64,000 bases of DNA from Phycisphaerales bacterium (GTDB lineage: Bacteria > Planctomycetota > Phycisphaerae > Phycisphaerales > SM1A02), in assembly GCA_028278245.1 (NCBI GenBank), contig JANQEQ010000097.1:1-64000 (forward strand), in the 5' to 3' direction. Of this stretch, positions 17,369-28,679 are shown piece after piece. The position numbers were made by a program, and so were the translations under genes. The notes under the pieces are model-generated. The model was not told where the DNA came from. It searched no databases and was given only the letters and a program-made list of their open reading frames with translations. Within the stretch, counting starts at the first letter, position 1. Each line of letters opens with the position of its first letter.

Positions 17369-18479
17369 CGTTCTTATTTTGGGGGTCTTTTGCAGAACGC
17401 GAAATCGTCGATGACGGCGGTGACTTGTCAGTGGCAGAGCCGGATTTTTGCCAGGGTCTGAACACGGTACCTTCGGCGACGCGTGATGCCGGTGCCATGA
17501 CGAGCAGGATGATGCCCAGTTCGTACAAGCCGTACAGCGGAACGAGCATTGCCATCATCGAGATGACGTCGGCCGGGGTTATCATCGCTGCGACCACGCC
17601 ACAGATCAGCAGCGCATACCGTCTCCGTGCGCGCAGCCAGTCTGCCGAGGCAAGTCCCACCCAGCCCAGCAGCAGAATCACCAGCGGCATCTGAAACGCA
17701 ATGGATATTCCCAGCATGAGCAAAAGCACGAAGTGGATGTAATCATTCAGGCGATACTGCTGCGCGACAATCGAACTGCTCCCCATCATCAATTGCAGTA
17801 TTTCAATCCGCTGCTGAGGCGGATCACCCTCTTGCTGGGGCGGCTCAGTGATAAGCGCAGCAATCTTGAGAATACGCTGCGGCATCTTCACCCAGATCTG
17901 CCCCGGAGCGGGATTTGCCGGATCCTCCTCCACCATTGGGATCGTCATCTGATCGGCCGACGCGACAATCGCATCGGGCTGGTATTCCTGGCTCGGGATA
18001 TCGGTGCGAATTGACGTACCGAACTTGATAAGCACAGCCATCATCAGCGGCAGCATCACCCAGTACATCAATGCCAAACCGGACACGGTCAGCACAGCGC
18101 TTCCCGGTAACAGCAGATGCACGAAGCGCTGTTCGTGTTTGAACAGGCCGGGTTTGATGAACAGCCAGATCTGCCAGATGATCCAAGGCCCGGAAAGCAC
18201 GATCGCCAGGATGATGCTCAATTTCAACTTCACCATGAGAGGCTCGGTGGGGCTGATCGCCTGCAACGTATCAGGAAGATCGGCTGCCTTCAGCGCATCA
18301 TTGGCCGGCTTGACCAGCCACAACAGGATTGGGTTGCTCAAGAGAAAAGTGATGATCGAAATTGGCACAGGCACCACCAACGCCAGGAGAATCCTGCGGC
18401 GAAGCTCATCCAGATGATCGCCGAAGCTCATCGTTTTGAAATCTATGGGGGCCTTGGGTGGGGTCATGGATCGGTTCAC
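17352..18479 (-). CDS. tatC: Sec-independent translocase TatC with large periplasmic insertion
   Basis: A 375-residue TatC, the twin-arginine receptor of the Tat export pathway in the inner membrane. The N-terminus shows [12 protein letters not shown], then SPTEPLMVKLKLS and LFIKPGLFKHEQRF, all family signatures, with six hydrophobic segments. E. coli TatC has about 258 residues; here a stretch of about 90 extra residues (around 180-265, acidic and proline-rich) is placed before the DYIHFVLLLML segment, in a periplasmic loop, plus a basic C-terminal tail. The start may be M1 or M5. No tatA or tatB gene is adjacent. Confidence 0.92.
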   Translation of the reverse strand: MNRSMTPPKAPIDFKTMSFGDHLDELRRRILLALVVPVPISIITFLLSNPILLWLVKPANDALKAADLPDTLQAISPTEPLMVKLKLSIILAIVLSGPWIIWQIWLFIKPGLFKHEQRFVHLLLPGSAVLTVSGLALMYWVMLPLMMAVLIKFGTSIRTDIPSQEYQPDAIVASADQMTIPMVEEDPANPAPGQIWVKMPQRILKIAALITEPPQQEGDPPQQRIEILQLMMGSSSIVAQQYRLNDYIHFVLLLMLGISIAFQMPLVILLLGWVGLASADWLRARRRYALLICGVVAAMITPADVISMMAMLVPLYGLYELGIILLVMAPASRVAEGTVFRPWQKSGSATDKSPPSSTISRSAKDPQNKNDEHSP

Positions 18480-18670
18480 AGAAATGAGGCGCGGATAGAA
18501 ACCTCACCAGTGTATGAGCATCAGCCGGGAAAGGTGCAACTGGAAGGGCCATTTATTCGCCCAGTAGTAGTGATAGAGAGAGATACCGCTGGTGGCATTC
18601 CCGATTAATCTCCTTGAATTTTGGCCATTTTTCTCGACGGTAGAGTGATTTGACAGTATCCAGTAGAAGA

Positions 18671-19270
18671 ATGGATCCAAACGGTGAAACGGATGATCGG
18701 CTCATCGAACGAGCCCGCCTGGGTGATCGCTCTGCGCAACAGGTGCTGTGGCATCGTCATCGCCGCTGGGTTGCTGCCATTATTCTGGCTCATCGGCCAC
18801 GGACGGTGGAAGTCGAGGATCTCATGCAGGATGTTGCGATCAAATTTCTGTCAAAGCTCGAAACACTGCGTGATCCGAGCGCGTTTCGGCCTTGGCTGCG
18901 CCAGATTGCGATCAACATCTGTCGGGGAGCGGCTCGCAAATTGCGCCCCACTCTGCATCTGGTAGGCAGTGACCCGGATTCTGATCAACCGGAAACAGGT
19001 GCAGTGGGCGCGCCTGCGTCCCGTGAGGAGTCTGTGCCTTGGCAGGCAACAAAACAGGAAATGGCAAAGAACCTGCTGGAGCAGGCACTCTCACTTCCGC
19101 CGGATTATCGTGAACCGTTACTGCTTCGCTGCCTGCGCTGCATGAGCTATAAACAGATCAGTGAATTACTTCAACTGCCGATTACAACAGTGGAGACTCG
19201 TCTTGCCCGTGCTCGCCGAATGTTGCGGGAGGAGTTTCAATCGCGTTATGAAACGGAAGGAATAACCTGA
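18671..19270 (+). CDS. ECF-type RNA polymerase sigma factor
   Basis: A 199-residue sigma-70 family protein with only regions 2 and 4. Region 2 includes VEDLMQDVAIKF and AFRPWLRQIAINICR; region 4 has LPPDYREPLLLRCLRCMSYKQISELLQLPITTVETRLARAR, a helix-turn-helix, cited here by its key parts PPDYREPL and TTVETRLARAR. The ATG at 18671 is preferred over the upstream TTG, which would add seven residues. The next gene encodes a one-span protein with an anti-sigma-like N-terminus, a normal pairing for ECF factors. The signal sensed is unknown. Confidence 0.9.
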   Translation: MDPNGETDDRLIERARLGDRSAQQVLWHRHRRWVAAIILAHRPRTVEVEDLMQDVAIKFLSKLETLRDPSAFRPWLRQIAINICRGAARKLRPTLHLVGSDPDSDQPETGAVGAPASREESVPWQATKQEMAKNLLEQALSLPPDYREPLLLRCLRCMSYKQISELLQLPITTVETRLARARRMLREEFQSRYETEGIT

Positions 19271-19337
19271 CTTTGAGGAAGAAACCCCAGCGACCACGTT
19301 TTGTTTGAACGTGCTCACCGCGGGGGAGGGATTTATC

Positions 19338-20063
19338 ATGACCAAACAACCACCACATCACGATTCCCAGGAACCTGTATCCGAATCAGAGATCCTCATC
19401 GGGCGCATTGTCGATGGTGAAGCAAGTCCGCAGGATCACATTGATTTTGAAAAACAGGCGCAAGCTGAGCCATCGCTCTGGCGACAACTCGCACTGCGTC
19501 AGCAGGAGATGGCTGCGTTGTCTGAGCAAATCGAACGGGCGCTATCGCCTGCGGTGGCGACAGAATTGCCTGCAGTCACTGTATCGTCGCGCACCCGGAG
19601 CTGGGTGGTTGCGTTTGCAGGTTGGGCGGCAGTCATCATTCTGCTCGTTGCGTGGAGTATCCAGGCGCGCTGGCTGGAGATTTCCTCACCGCCGATCAAG
19701 CGGGCAGTGCAGTCGATATCACAGGATCAGAGTGCCACCCGTGACCCGGATTATGATTCGTTTCTCAAAAGATATCTCCAGGCACCTTACGTGCTAGGCG
19801 AGCTTGATCCACATATTCTCGATGTTGAAGAGCTGAGTGATCAACGTTTGGCGATCCGCTTTCTGCGGCGGATGGAAGAGGTCGCATTCCTGCAACTGGA
19901 CGAAAAGACCCCGGTTGATGACCAGGGCTACCCGATTATCGACGAGGCGCAGTTGCGTGTGATCTTCGGCCCATTCCGGGATTTGCCTCCCCATTCCAAT
20001 GGAGCCAATGGTCTCACCGTTGAGCGTGATCCGCTGATGAATCCCAAACCCAGTGATGGATAA
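19338..20063 (+). CDS. Putative membrane anti-sigma factor
   Basis: A 241-residue protein preceded by GGGGGAGGG 7 bp before the ATG at 19338. Residues 1-80 are hydrophilic with the ILIGRIVDGEASPQD and RQLALRQQEMAALSE helices seen in anti-sigma domains; a membrane span follows (about 92-112, VVAFAGWAAVIILLVAW) and then a periplasmic domain of about 130 residues with no recognised fold. No zinc (HxxxCxxC) motif is present. It lies 67 bp after the ECF sigma gene on the same strand, and probably binds that factor. The function is inferred from context and layout. Confidence 0.75.
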   Translation: MTKQPPHHDSQEPVSESEILIGRIVDGEASPQDHIDFEKQAQAEPSLWRQLALRQQEMAALSEQIERALSPAVATELPAVTVSSRTRSWVVAFAGWAAVIILLVAWSIQARWLEISSPPIKRAVQSISQDQSATRDPDYDSFLKRYLQAPYVLGELDPHILDVEELSDQRLAIRFLRRMEEVAFLQLDEKTPVDDQGYPIIDEAQLRVIFGPFRDLPPHSNGANGLTVERDPLMNPKPSDG

Positions 20064-20149
20064 TCGCATCGGTATCAATACCGAATAATGGCATGGTCTG
20101 AGTGTCGGGGCTGGTGCTATACTCCGCACAGCTTTATCGTGGTGGAAGA

Positions 20150-21139
20150 ATGCCAGCAGCAAAGGATTATTACGAATTACTCGGGGTGTCGCGGAGTGCC
20201 ACGGCGGAGGAAATCCGCCGGGCATATCGTAAGCTTGCCCGTCAATACCACCCGGATGTCAACAAATCCCCCGATGCCGCCACGCGCTTTGCCGAGATCA
20301 GTGAAGCATACGAAGTGCTCAGCGATGCAAAGAAGCGGAAGGCATACGACCAGTTCGGCCATGCCGGAGTAGGCGTGGGTGGTGGGAGACCGGGGGCAGG
20401 CTGGGGACAGGGAGGTGCCGGCGGGATGGGCTTTGACATGGGTGACTTGGGGAGCATCTTTGAGGAGATGTTTGCCGGCGGATCACCGCGCGGCGGCGTG
20501 GGAATGGGCGGCATGGGTGGGGGGATGGGCGGAGGTGCGGGAGGGCCGTTCGGGCAACAGCGAACGGCCGCTCCACCGCGGAAAGGCGCAAACATCAAGC
20601 ACCAGTTGAGTGTTTCTTTTCTCACGGCAGCCAAAGGTGGAGAAGAACGGTTGCGTTTGAATCATGCCGGCAGGGAGGAGAACATCGGTGTCAAGATTCC
20701 CCCTGGGATCGAGCATGGAGCCAAACTCCGCATCAAGGGGAAAGGGCAACCCTCAGCAACCGGTGGACCGGTCGGCGATCTTATTCTCACGATCCAGGTG
20801 GGGAAGCATCCATATTTTCAACGGGAGGGACTGAATCTGCTGATCAATGTTCCCCTCACACTGGCAGAAGCGGTGATGGGTGTTCAGGTGGAGGTGCCGC
20901 TATTGTCAGGTTCAGTGCAATTGACCGTCCCGCCGGGTGCTTCCAGTGGTCAGAAATTGCGTGTCAAAGGCAAGGGGATCGCCGATGCTGGGGGTAAACA
21001 GGGAGATTTTTATGCCGTGGTACAGATCGTCGCGCCGCAGGATCTTTCCGAGAAGGGGCGGGATCTGGTTCAGCAATTATCATCAGAGTTGAAGAATCCA
21101 CGAGAATCGGCACCATGGGCTGAAGATCTCGATTCATAA
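20150..21139 (+). CDS. J-domain co-chaperone, CbpA/DnaJ type B
   Basis: A 329-residue DnaJ-family protein that stimulates DnaK ATPase and delivers substrates. Residues 4-70 are a J domain ([21 protein letters not shown] with the HPD triad, AYDQFGHAG). A Gly/Met-rich region follows (about 72-150, many GMGG units), then two beta-sandwich client-binding domains (about 155-320) without the four CxxCxGxG zinc motifs of true DnaJ. This makes it CbpA-like. The ATG at 20150 matches the normal J-domain start. It follows the sigma/anti-sigma pair on the same strand by 86 bp. Confidence 0.92.
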   Translation: MPAAKDYYELLGVSRSATAEEIRRAYRKLARQYHPDVNKSPDAATRFAEISEAYEVLSDAKKRKAYDQFGHAGVGVGGGRPGAGWGQGGAGGMGFDMGDLGSIFEEMFAGGSPRGGVGMGGMGGGMGGGAGGPFGQQRTAAPPRKGANIKHQLSVSFLTAAKGGEERLRLNHAGREENIGVKIPPGIEHGAKLRIKGKGQPSATGGPVGDLILTIQVGKHPYFQREGLNLLINVPLTLAEAVMGVQVEVPLLSGSVQLTVPPGASSGQKLRVKGKGIADAGGKQGDFYAVVQIVAPQDLSEKGRDLVQQLSSELKNPRESAPWAEDLDS

Positions 21140-21151
21140 ACGTTCTCCACG

Positions 21152-22603
21152 ATGCTCAGACAGCAACACCAATTCTTCCGCAGCGTACTGGTCGTCACCG
21201 ACACGGTGGTGATTATTGCTGCTTCGTTGCTGGCGTATTACGTTCGTTTCTACACCTTGACGCATTGGTTTCCTCCCAGGGAACTCACGTGGAGCTATTC
21301 CACACATGCCATCCCCATCCACACCACAGTGCCACTCTTTCTTATTGCGATGGTGTGGTTTCATCTATACCGACCGCGACGCGACCAAAGGTTCTATGGC
21401 GAGATCGGTGATCTATTCAAAGCAACCGTAATCGGTGTCGGGCTGACATTTGCCACGATCAGCTTCTTCAGTCGAATATTGTATGGCGGGCTGGATCCCA
21501 GTCGTTTGCAATATCTCATCTATGCCCTCCTGGTGTTTCTGATGCTGGTTGCCTGGCGCACGAGTTTTCGTAGCGTGTTGAGGTGGCTTCGAGCGCGGGG
21601 GTGGAACATGCGCCACGTCGCAATCATTGGCACGGGACGCCTGGGGCAGGTGGTATGCCATACTTTGCGGAGGAACAGTTGGACCGGTATCAAACCGAGT
21701 TTTTTCATTGCACATCGCGCGACCACATCGAGAACAGCATGCCTGGATTTGCCAATCTTCGGCGGATTGGATGATCTGGAAAGCGTACTGGATGGCAGTG
21801 ATATCTTCGGGGTTTTCATCGCGGTGCCGGGACGTATGACCGCGGAGTTGCCACGACTGCTGGCCCGGCTGGAAAAGTATCCGGTGGAGGTGCGGGTCAT
21901 TCCCGATATGAATCCAAAATTCATGCCCGTAAACATGGCAATTGGCGAACTGGACGGCATGCCGATCCTCTCCGTACGGCAGTCTCCCATGAGTGGATGG
22001 GGACGCATTGCCAAGAGGACACTGGACATCGTCGGTACCCTCGGTGCCCTGGCAGTCTTTACCGTTCCCATGATTCTCATCGCTTTGGCGATCAGATCGA
22101 CCAGTCGCGGGCCGGTGATCTTTCGGCAGGATCGCATGAGCATCAACGGCCAGCGATTCAGGATATTTAAGTTCCGGACGATGACCGATGTCTCAACCGA
22201 ACAACAGGCGCTGCGCGATGCGGGCAAGGGAACTGACGCGTGGACCAAGGAAAATGATGATCGCATCACACCGGTTGGCCGATTCCTCCGCCGAACCAGT
22301 CTCGATGAACTTCCGCAGTTGTTCAATGTCATCCTCGGCGAGATGTCACTGGTCGGGCCACGACCGGAACGACCGGAATTAATCGAACGCTTTCGTGCCG
22401 ATTGGCGCGGCTACATGTTGCGCCAGAATGTCAAAGCAGGGATGACCGGCTGGGCCCAGGTGAACGGTCTGCGTGGTGACACGAGCCTCCGCAAACGTCT
22501 GCAGTATGATCTCTTTTACATCCGCAACTGGTCCATCATGTTTGATCTGCGCATCCTGTGGATGACCATATTCCGTGGCTTTGCTCATCCTAATGCGAAC
22601 TGA
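21152..22603 (+). CDS. Undecaprenyl-phosphate sugar-phosphotransferase (WcaJ/PglC-like)
   Basis: A 483-residue polyprenyl sugar-phosphate transferase. Four or five N-terminal membrane segments (about 1-135), a Rossmann-like middle domain (VAIIGTGRLGQVV near residue 155), and a C-terminal bacterial sugar transferase domain from about residue 285, with KRTLDIVGTLGA, VIFRQDRMSINGQRF, FKFRTMTD, RRTSLDELPQLFNV and LVGPRPERPEL. Such enzymes start the synthesis of exopolysaccharide or O-antigen units by loading the first sugar phosphate on undecaprenyl phosphate. The sugar, glucose in WcaJ, is not certain. It starts 12 bp after the co-chaperone gene. Confidence 0.93.
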   Translation: MLRQQHQFFRSVLVVTDTVVIIAASLLAYYVRFYTLTHWFPPRELTWSYSTHAIPIHTTVPLFLIAMVWFHLYRPRRDQRFYGEIGDLFKATVIGVGLTFATISFFSRILYGGLDPSRLQYLIYALLVFLMLVAWRTSFRSVLRWLRARGWNMRHVAIIGTGRLGQVVCHTLRRNSWTGIKPSFFIAHRATTSRTACLDLPIFGGLDDLESVLDGSDIFGVFIAVPGRMTAELPRLLARLEKYPVEVRVIPDMNPKFMPVNMAIGELDGMPILSVRQSPMSGWGRIAKRTLDIVGTLGALAVFTVPMILIALAIRSTSRGPVIFRQDRMSINGQRFRIFKFRTMTDVSTEQQALRDAGKGTDAWTKENDDRITPVGRFLRRTSLDELPQLFNVILGEMSLVGPRPERPELIERFRADWRGYMLRQNVKAGMTGWAQVNGLRGDTSLRKRLQYDLFYIRNWSIMFDLRILWMTIFRGFAHPNAN

Positions 22604-22726
22604 TATATACAAGTCGCTTCAAATGTTGTGCTGGGTGCCGCGGGTAGGGCAGAGCCTGCATTGCTATACACGTGTTGTAACATTTTCCGCTCCCTCACGG
22701 TCGTGGCTCGTTGAAGAGTGACTGTT

Positions 22727-23416
22727 ATGTCAGGTGAACAAACTCAAGCGGTGGTACTGCTCTCCGGTGGTTTGGATTCCACGACTACACTTGCCATCGC
22801 GCAGGCTGAAGGATTTCAATGCAGGGCATTAAGTTTCGATTACGGTCAGCGTCACGATTATGAGTTGCGCGCAGCAAGACAAATTGCCGAAGCATACGGC
22901 ATCATCGAACATAAGATCATTCTGCTGGACCTGCGCACCATCGGAGGTTCAGCCCTGACCGATGAAATCGATGTCCCCAGGGACCGCAGTGAAAATGATA
23001 TTTCCTCAGAAATCCCTCTGACTTATGTTCCTGCGCGCAATCTTATCTTCCTGTCCCATGCCCTGGCCTATGCGGAAGTGATATCCGCGTGTGATATCTT
23101 CATTGGCGTGAATGCGGTTGATTACAGCGGCTATCCCGACTGCCGCCCCGCATTCATCGAAGCGTTCCAGCAGGTCGCCGACCTTGCGACCAAAATGGGC
23201 GCAGAGGGATCGCATTTCACCATCCACACGCCGCTTATGCACATGACAAAAGGGCAAATCATTCAGCGAGGCGTGGAGTTGGGAGTTGATTACAGTCTGA
23301 CACACAGTTGCTACGATCCCGATGACACAGGCCGATCCTGCGGACGATGCGATTCATGTCTGCTTCGCGCTGCGGGTTTCAAAGAAGCAGGTATATCAGA
23401 TCCGGCGCTTAGATGA
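22727..23416 (+). CDS. queC: 7-cyano-7-deazaguanine synthase QueC
   Basis: A 229-residue enzyme making preQ0 from 7-carboxy-7-deazaguanine, for queuosine tRNA modification. The ATP-pyrophosphatase P-loop is LLSGGLDST, then [12 protein letters not shown] and [10 protein letters not shown]; the C-terminal zinc cysteines lie in [18 protein letters not shown]. The ATG at 22727 has GAAGAG 8 bp upstream; the GTG at 22718 overlaps that site. No queD, queE or queF gene is seen nearby, and the 123-bp gap upstream shows no clear preQ1 riboswitch. Confidence 0.95.
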   Translation: MSGEQTQAVVLLSGGLDSTTTLAIAQAEGFQCRALSFDYGQRHDYELRAARQIAEAYGIIEHKIILLDLRTIGGSALTDEIDVPRDRSENDISSEIPLTYVPARNLIFLSHALAYAEVISACDIFIGVNAVDYSGYPDCRPAFIEAFQQVADLATKMGAEGSHFTIHTPLMHMTKGQIIQRGVELGVDYSLTHSCYDPDDTGRSCGRCDSCLLRAAGFKEAGISDPALR

Positions 23417-23465
23417 CACTTTTCTATTCTTTGATCAGTGAATACCAAATGGTGGAATTTTGTAT

Positions 23466-24479
23466 CTATTTTCCTCTATGAATATCGATCTCTAGCTGGA
23501 TCGATCGATCGAGTTGGGTGGCCGCCTCCGCTATGGTATATGTCAAGATTCTGAATTCGCGGAACAAGTCCGTATACTTAACTAGAGCCTCCGTTGGCGT
23601 TTTACACTGATTCAACAGCTCTGCTCGATTCTTCCATCGGTCGATATCTCTCATTGTCACGGGCGATTGAAAAGAGGCTTCGGCTTCTTCAAATCTTTCT
23701 GCCCATTGTTTGAAACCATCAGCTGATTGGATATCCAGTCCATCTTGGAGGTGATCAATCTCGGGTTGTCTTCGGAATAGAACAGCCTTTAGTGCATCAT
23801 TTAGGTTACCAGTTTCTAAACCGTCATCCGCAATGAACTGTAATCGATCGACAAGCAAATCAAGTTGCTGGATTGAGGACCTCGAAAGAGCTTCCGAAAG
23901 TGTTCTACGTGCAGGTGGTTTTGACGATTTCAGTGATTCAATGATAGATGGCAGGTGCTCTGGGATTCTAAACCAATCTGATTGATCGTTTAAACCAGCG
24001 GTTTTCAGATGTTTCAAAATAGCACTGGAGAGAGATCCATGGGGCTGAATGGTCCAGGACCAACCTGGTCGAAGTTGGGCAACTAAACCACATGCCAAAT
24101 CGTGGTAATGCCATGCCAGATCCCAAATAATGTCTTTATGTATTAGTCCCACGTGGTAACATTCATTTCTGAATTGATGGGCACGAAGAATAAAATCACG
24201 TTGTGTATCTGTAATTTTGCCATTACGGAAAATGAATTTTATCTTCTCGTTGAAGTGCTGGCCGAGAGCATTCTGTTCATCTTTTAATGAATAATGTCGT
24301 GTAGCCCAATGTGCACGGTCTTTATCCCGCATAACAAGATATTCTGCTTGCTGATGGCACATGAGTTCAACCGTATTGTCAATTAATAGTAGAGCAAAAC
24401 GGGCAAATGTAGCGCTTGTAGTATGGAGTTGCTGTCCGGCAAGATCAATCTGATCAACGTGAGGTTGGAAATACTGCAT
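23466..24479 (-). CDS. Uncharacterised protein with HEPN-type RNxxxH motif
   Basis: A 337-residue soluble protein, mostly alpha-helical by composition. I recognise no full family, but R104-N105-E-C-Y-H109 fits the R-x4-6-H (RNxxxH) motif of HEPN domains, placed as expected near the start of a helix after a long helical region (residues 20-50 and 65-103). HEPN proteins are often RNases in toxin, abortive-infection and CRISPR-linked systems, but some are non-catalytic. The C-terminal half (residues 160-337) is a separate helical part of unknown role. GGGAGGT lies 6 bp before the ATG, with a good AT-rich promoter upstream. The surrounding DNA is richer in AT than its neighbours. No antitoxin or nucleotidyltransferase partner gene is adjacent. 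Confidence 0.55.
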   Translation of the reverse strand: MQYFQPHVDQIDLAGQQLHTTSATFARFALLLIDNTVELMCHQQAEYLVMRDKDRAHWATRHYSLKDEQNALGQHFNEKIKFIFRNGKITDTQRDFILRAHQFRNECYHVGLIHKDIIWDLAWHYHDLACGLVAQLRPGWSWTIQPHGSLSSAILKHLKTAGLNDQSDWFRIPEHLPSIIESLKSSKPPARRTLSEALSRSSIQQLDLLVDRLQFIADDGLETGNLNDALKAVLFRRQPEIDHLQDGLDIQSADGFKQWAERFEEAEASFQSPVTMRDIDRWKNRAELLNQCKTPTEALVKYTDLFREFRILTYTIAEAATQLDRSIQLEIDIHRGK

Positions 24480-24511
24480 TATTTACCTCCCACTATATTT
24501 CCCGTCGATAA

Positions 24512-24541
24512 TTTATAATTATGAGGAAGAATAAACTTCAA
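24512..24541 (-). promoter_or_regulatory. Probable sigma-70 promoter of the HEPN-like gene
   Basis: On the minus strand TTGAAG (24536-24541) and TATAAA (24512-24517) are 18 bp apart, about 33 bp before the start codon, in a strongly AT-rich stretch. Confidence 0.45.
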
Positions 24542-24581
24542 TAAAAGAAATGAATCAATACATGTATATGAGTGTGGGGGG

Positions 24582-27185
<2,604 letters not shown>

Positions 27186-27298
27186 TCAATGCTGCCGATT
27201 CCCTGTAAGGATGCAGCTATTTTCGAGGCATTTCATTATATGCCGAATCGGGTATTTCTGCTTAATTATCCGGTTGTGTACGGAGCCCGGGGTCTGGT

Positions 27299-28510
27299 TC
27301 ACGCAGCATTCGTATCAAGCGTCAACAGACGGAAATTGAAGGGCGAAACATCGCATCCATCCTGCTGCACGATGAGCAAATCTCTCCGCTCACGCAGGTC
27401 GTAACACGTTGGCCGTTTCTTCTGATTCGCATTCTGTGGGGTCGGTTCGTTCTCTTCAAATACCTGGACCAACGGCTGACAGGGAGCTTCCGGATGCCAT
27501 CGCAGGATGACGGCGGTCTCGCCATTGCTCAGCAGCACACGATCACCTGGAGTGTAAGCGGGTACGACCATCGGCAGTGCCGCCAGCACCACCGGATCAA
27601 ATCGTGCGGTCAGTGATCCCAACAGCATTTCGTGGAGGACGCGGACTCTCGGCCAGATCGATCCGTCACCCTGGAAATGCAATCGATCAAAATGATTGGC
27701 CACGCAAACAATGCGGGCAAAGACGTGAATATCCTCCCCGCTCAGTGTTCGTGGACCTTCCTCCGGGTCTTCCTGAACAGACTCCAGTGTCGGAAATCCC
27801 GATCCATCGAAGTGCTGGTGATGATGCAGAACGATCCCGGATGCGGCCGGCGCGATATTTCCCGTAACGAGTTTGTGTCCTCGTTGAACGTGCTCCTGCC
27901 ACTGCAGGTCTGATTCGTCGCGCGTGGTTTCGTAACGCTCGACGACGTCATCGGATAGTTGTGTTTTTCCGATATCGTGGAGCATCGCTCCCAAACCCAG
28001 GCTGACGACGTTGCGTGCATCGCTGGGGCGCATTCGACGTCGTTGCTTGATGAGATATCCCTGTAATTTCAATCCCAGCAACAAACTGAGGAAACAGACT
28101 TCGCTGGCGTGGCGAAGTGCGTTACTTCCCCGGCCGCTCGTTTCCACGATGTATGCTGCTGATTGTGGTTCGCTGACGAGCGATTCGATCATATCGCGCA
28201 GTGTCCGCTTGTAGCGAGGATATTCCAGATCAGCGTACGCCTCGTCGTGCATCGAACTGAATACGTCAGCAATCATCGAAACAACCTTACCCTGTAGCCT
28301 CATCACCAGAGGTGAGATGTACGTTTCGATCTGCTCCGTATGCGGGTATTCGATCCAAATCTCATGTACATCCAGATCGCGGAGCTTGTGAATGACGAGA
28401 TCTTCAAGCGTGAATCCCGTCTTCAACAACCGAAAACCGCGCCCGGGATGAAGGACATCCACGGCGAGGATCATTCCGGGTTTTGCCTGATGGATCGGGA
28501 CGCGCAGCAT
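27299..28510 (-). CDS. HD-GYP domain protein, likely cyclic-di-GMP phosphodiesterase
   Basis: A 403-residue soluble protein. Residues 1-60 resemble the N-terminal domain (DUF3391-like) that often precedes HD-GYP. The HD-GYP core runs from about 120 to 330: H134, LHDIGKTQLSDD (HD at 178-179), H207, H212 in the GHKL stretch, and LHHHQHFDGSGFP (residues 228-240), where the usual HHE is HHH and GYP is GFP. Such proteins hydrolyse cyclic di-GMP with a metal centre. A beta-rich C-terminal region of about 90 residues (VPAYTPGDRVLLSNGETAVI) is typical of the group. The metal ligands look complete, so activity is likely but not proven. Confidence 0.85.
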   Translation of the reverse strand: MLRVPIHQAKPGMILAVDVLHPGRGFRLLKTGFTLEDLVIHKLRDLDVHEIWIEYPHTEQIETYISPLVMRLQGKVVSMIADVFSSMHDEAYADLEYPRYKRTLRDMIESLVSEPQSAAYIVETSGRGSNALRHASEVCFLSLLLGLKLQGYLIKQRRRMRPSDARNVVSLGLGAMLHDIGKTQLSDDVVERYETTRDESDLQWQEHVQRGHKLVTGNIAPAASGIVLHHHQHFDGSGFPTLESVQEDPEEGPRTLSGEDIHVFARIVCVANHFDRLHFQGDGSIWPRVRVLHEMLLGSLTARFDPVVLAALPMVVPAYTPGDRVLLSNGETAVILRWHPEAPCQPLVQVFEENEPTPQNANQKKRPTCYDLRERRDLLIVQQDGCDVSPFNFRLLTLDTNAA

Positions 28511-28610
28511 GGATTATCGACCTTTGCCAAGGTTGCTTCAACCAGTTCATCGGCACAAACTTCAAGGCTCTTTGCCGGTTATCAGATGATTGAAAAAAGA
28601 GTGTCAACCT

Positions 28611-28640
28611 ATAAAAACCGCCCTCCGGGAGGGAGGGCGG
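28611..28640 (-). terminator. Rho-independent terminator of asnA
   Basis: CCGCCCTCC and GGAGGGCGG pair perfectly over 9 bp with a 5-nt loop. On the minus strand the stem is followed by five T (28613-28617). It lies 40 bp after the asnA stop. Confidence 0.9.
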
Positions 28641-28679
28641 GGTGGTGGTTTCACGATTCTTGCCGATCAACGGCTCGGA

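Noticed and set aside
20319-20634. Minus-strand Pro/Ser/Arg-rich frames opposite the co-chaperone gene
   Set aside because: They are reverse translations of the Gly/Met-rich linker of the J-protein.
22604-22726. preQ1 riboswitch before queC
   Set aside because: No H-type pseudoknot with an A-rich tail could be found; the gap is GC-mixed without the consensus.
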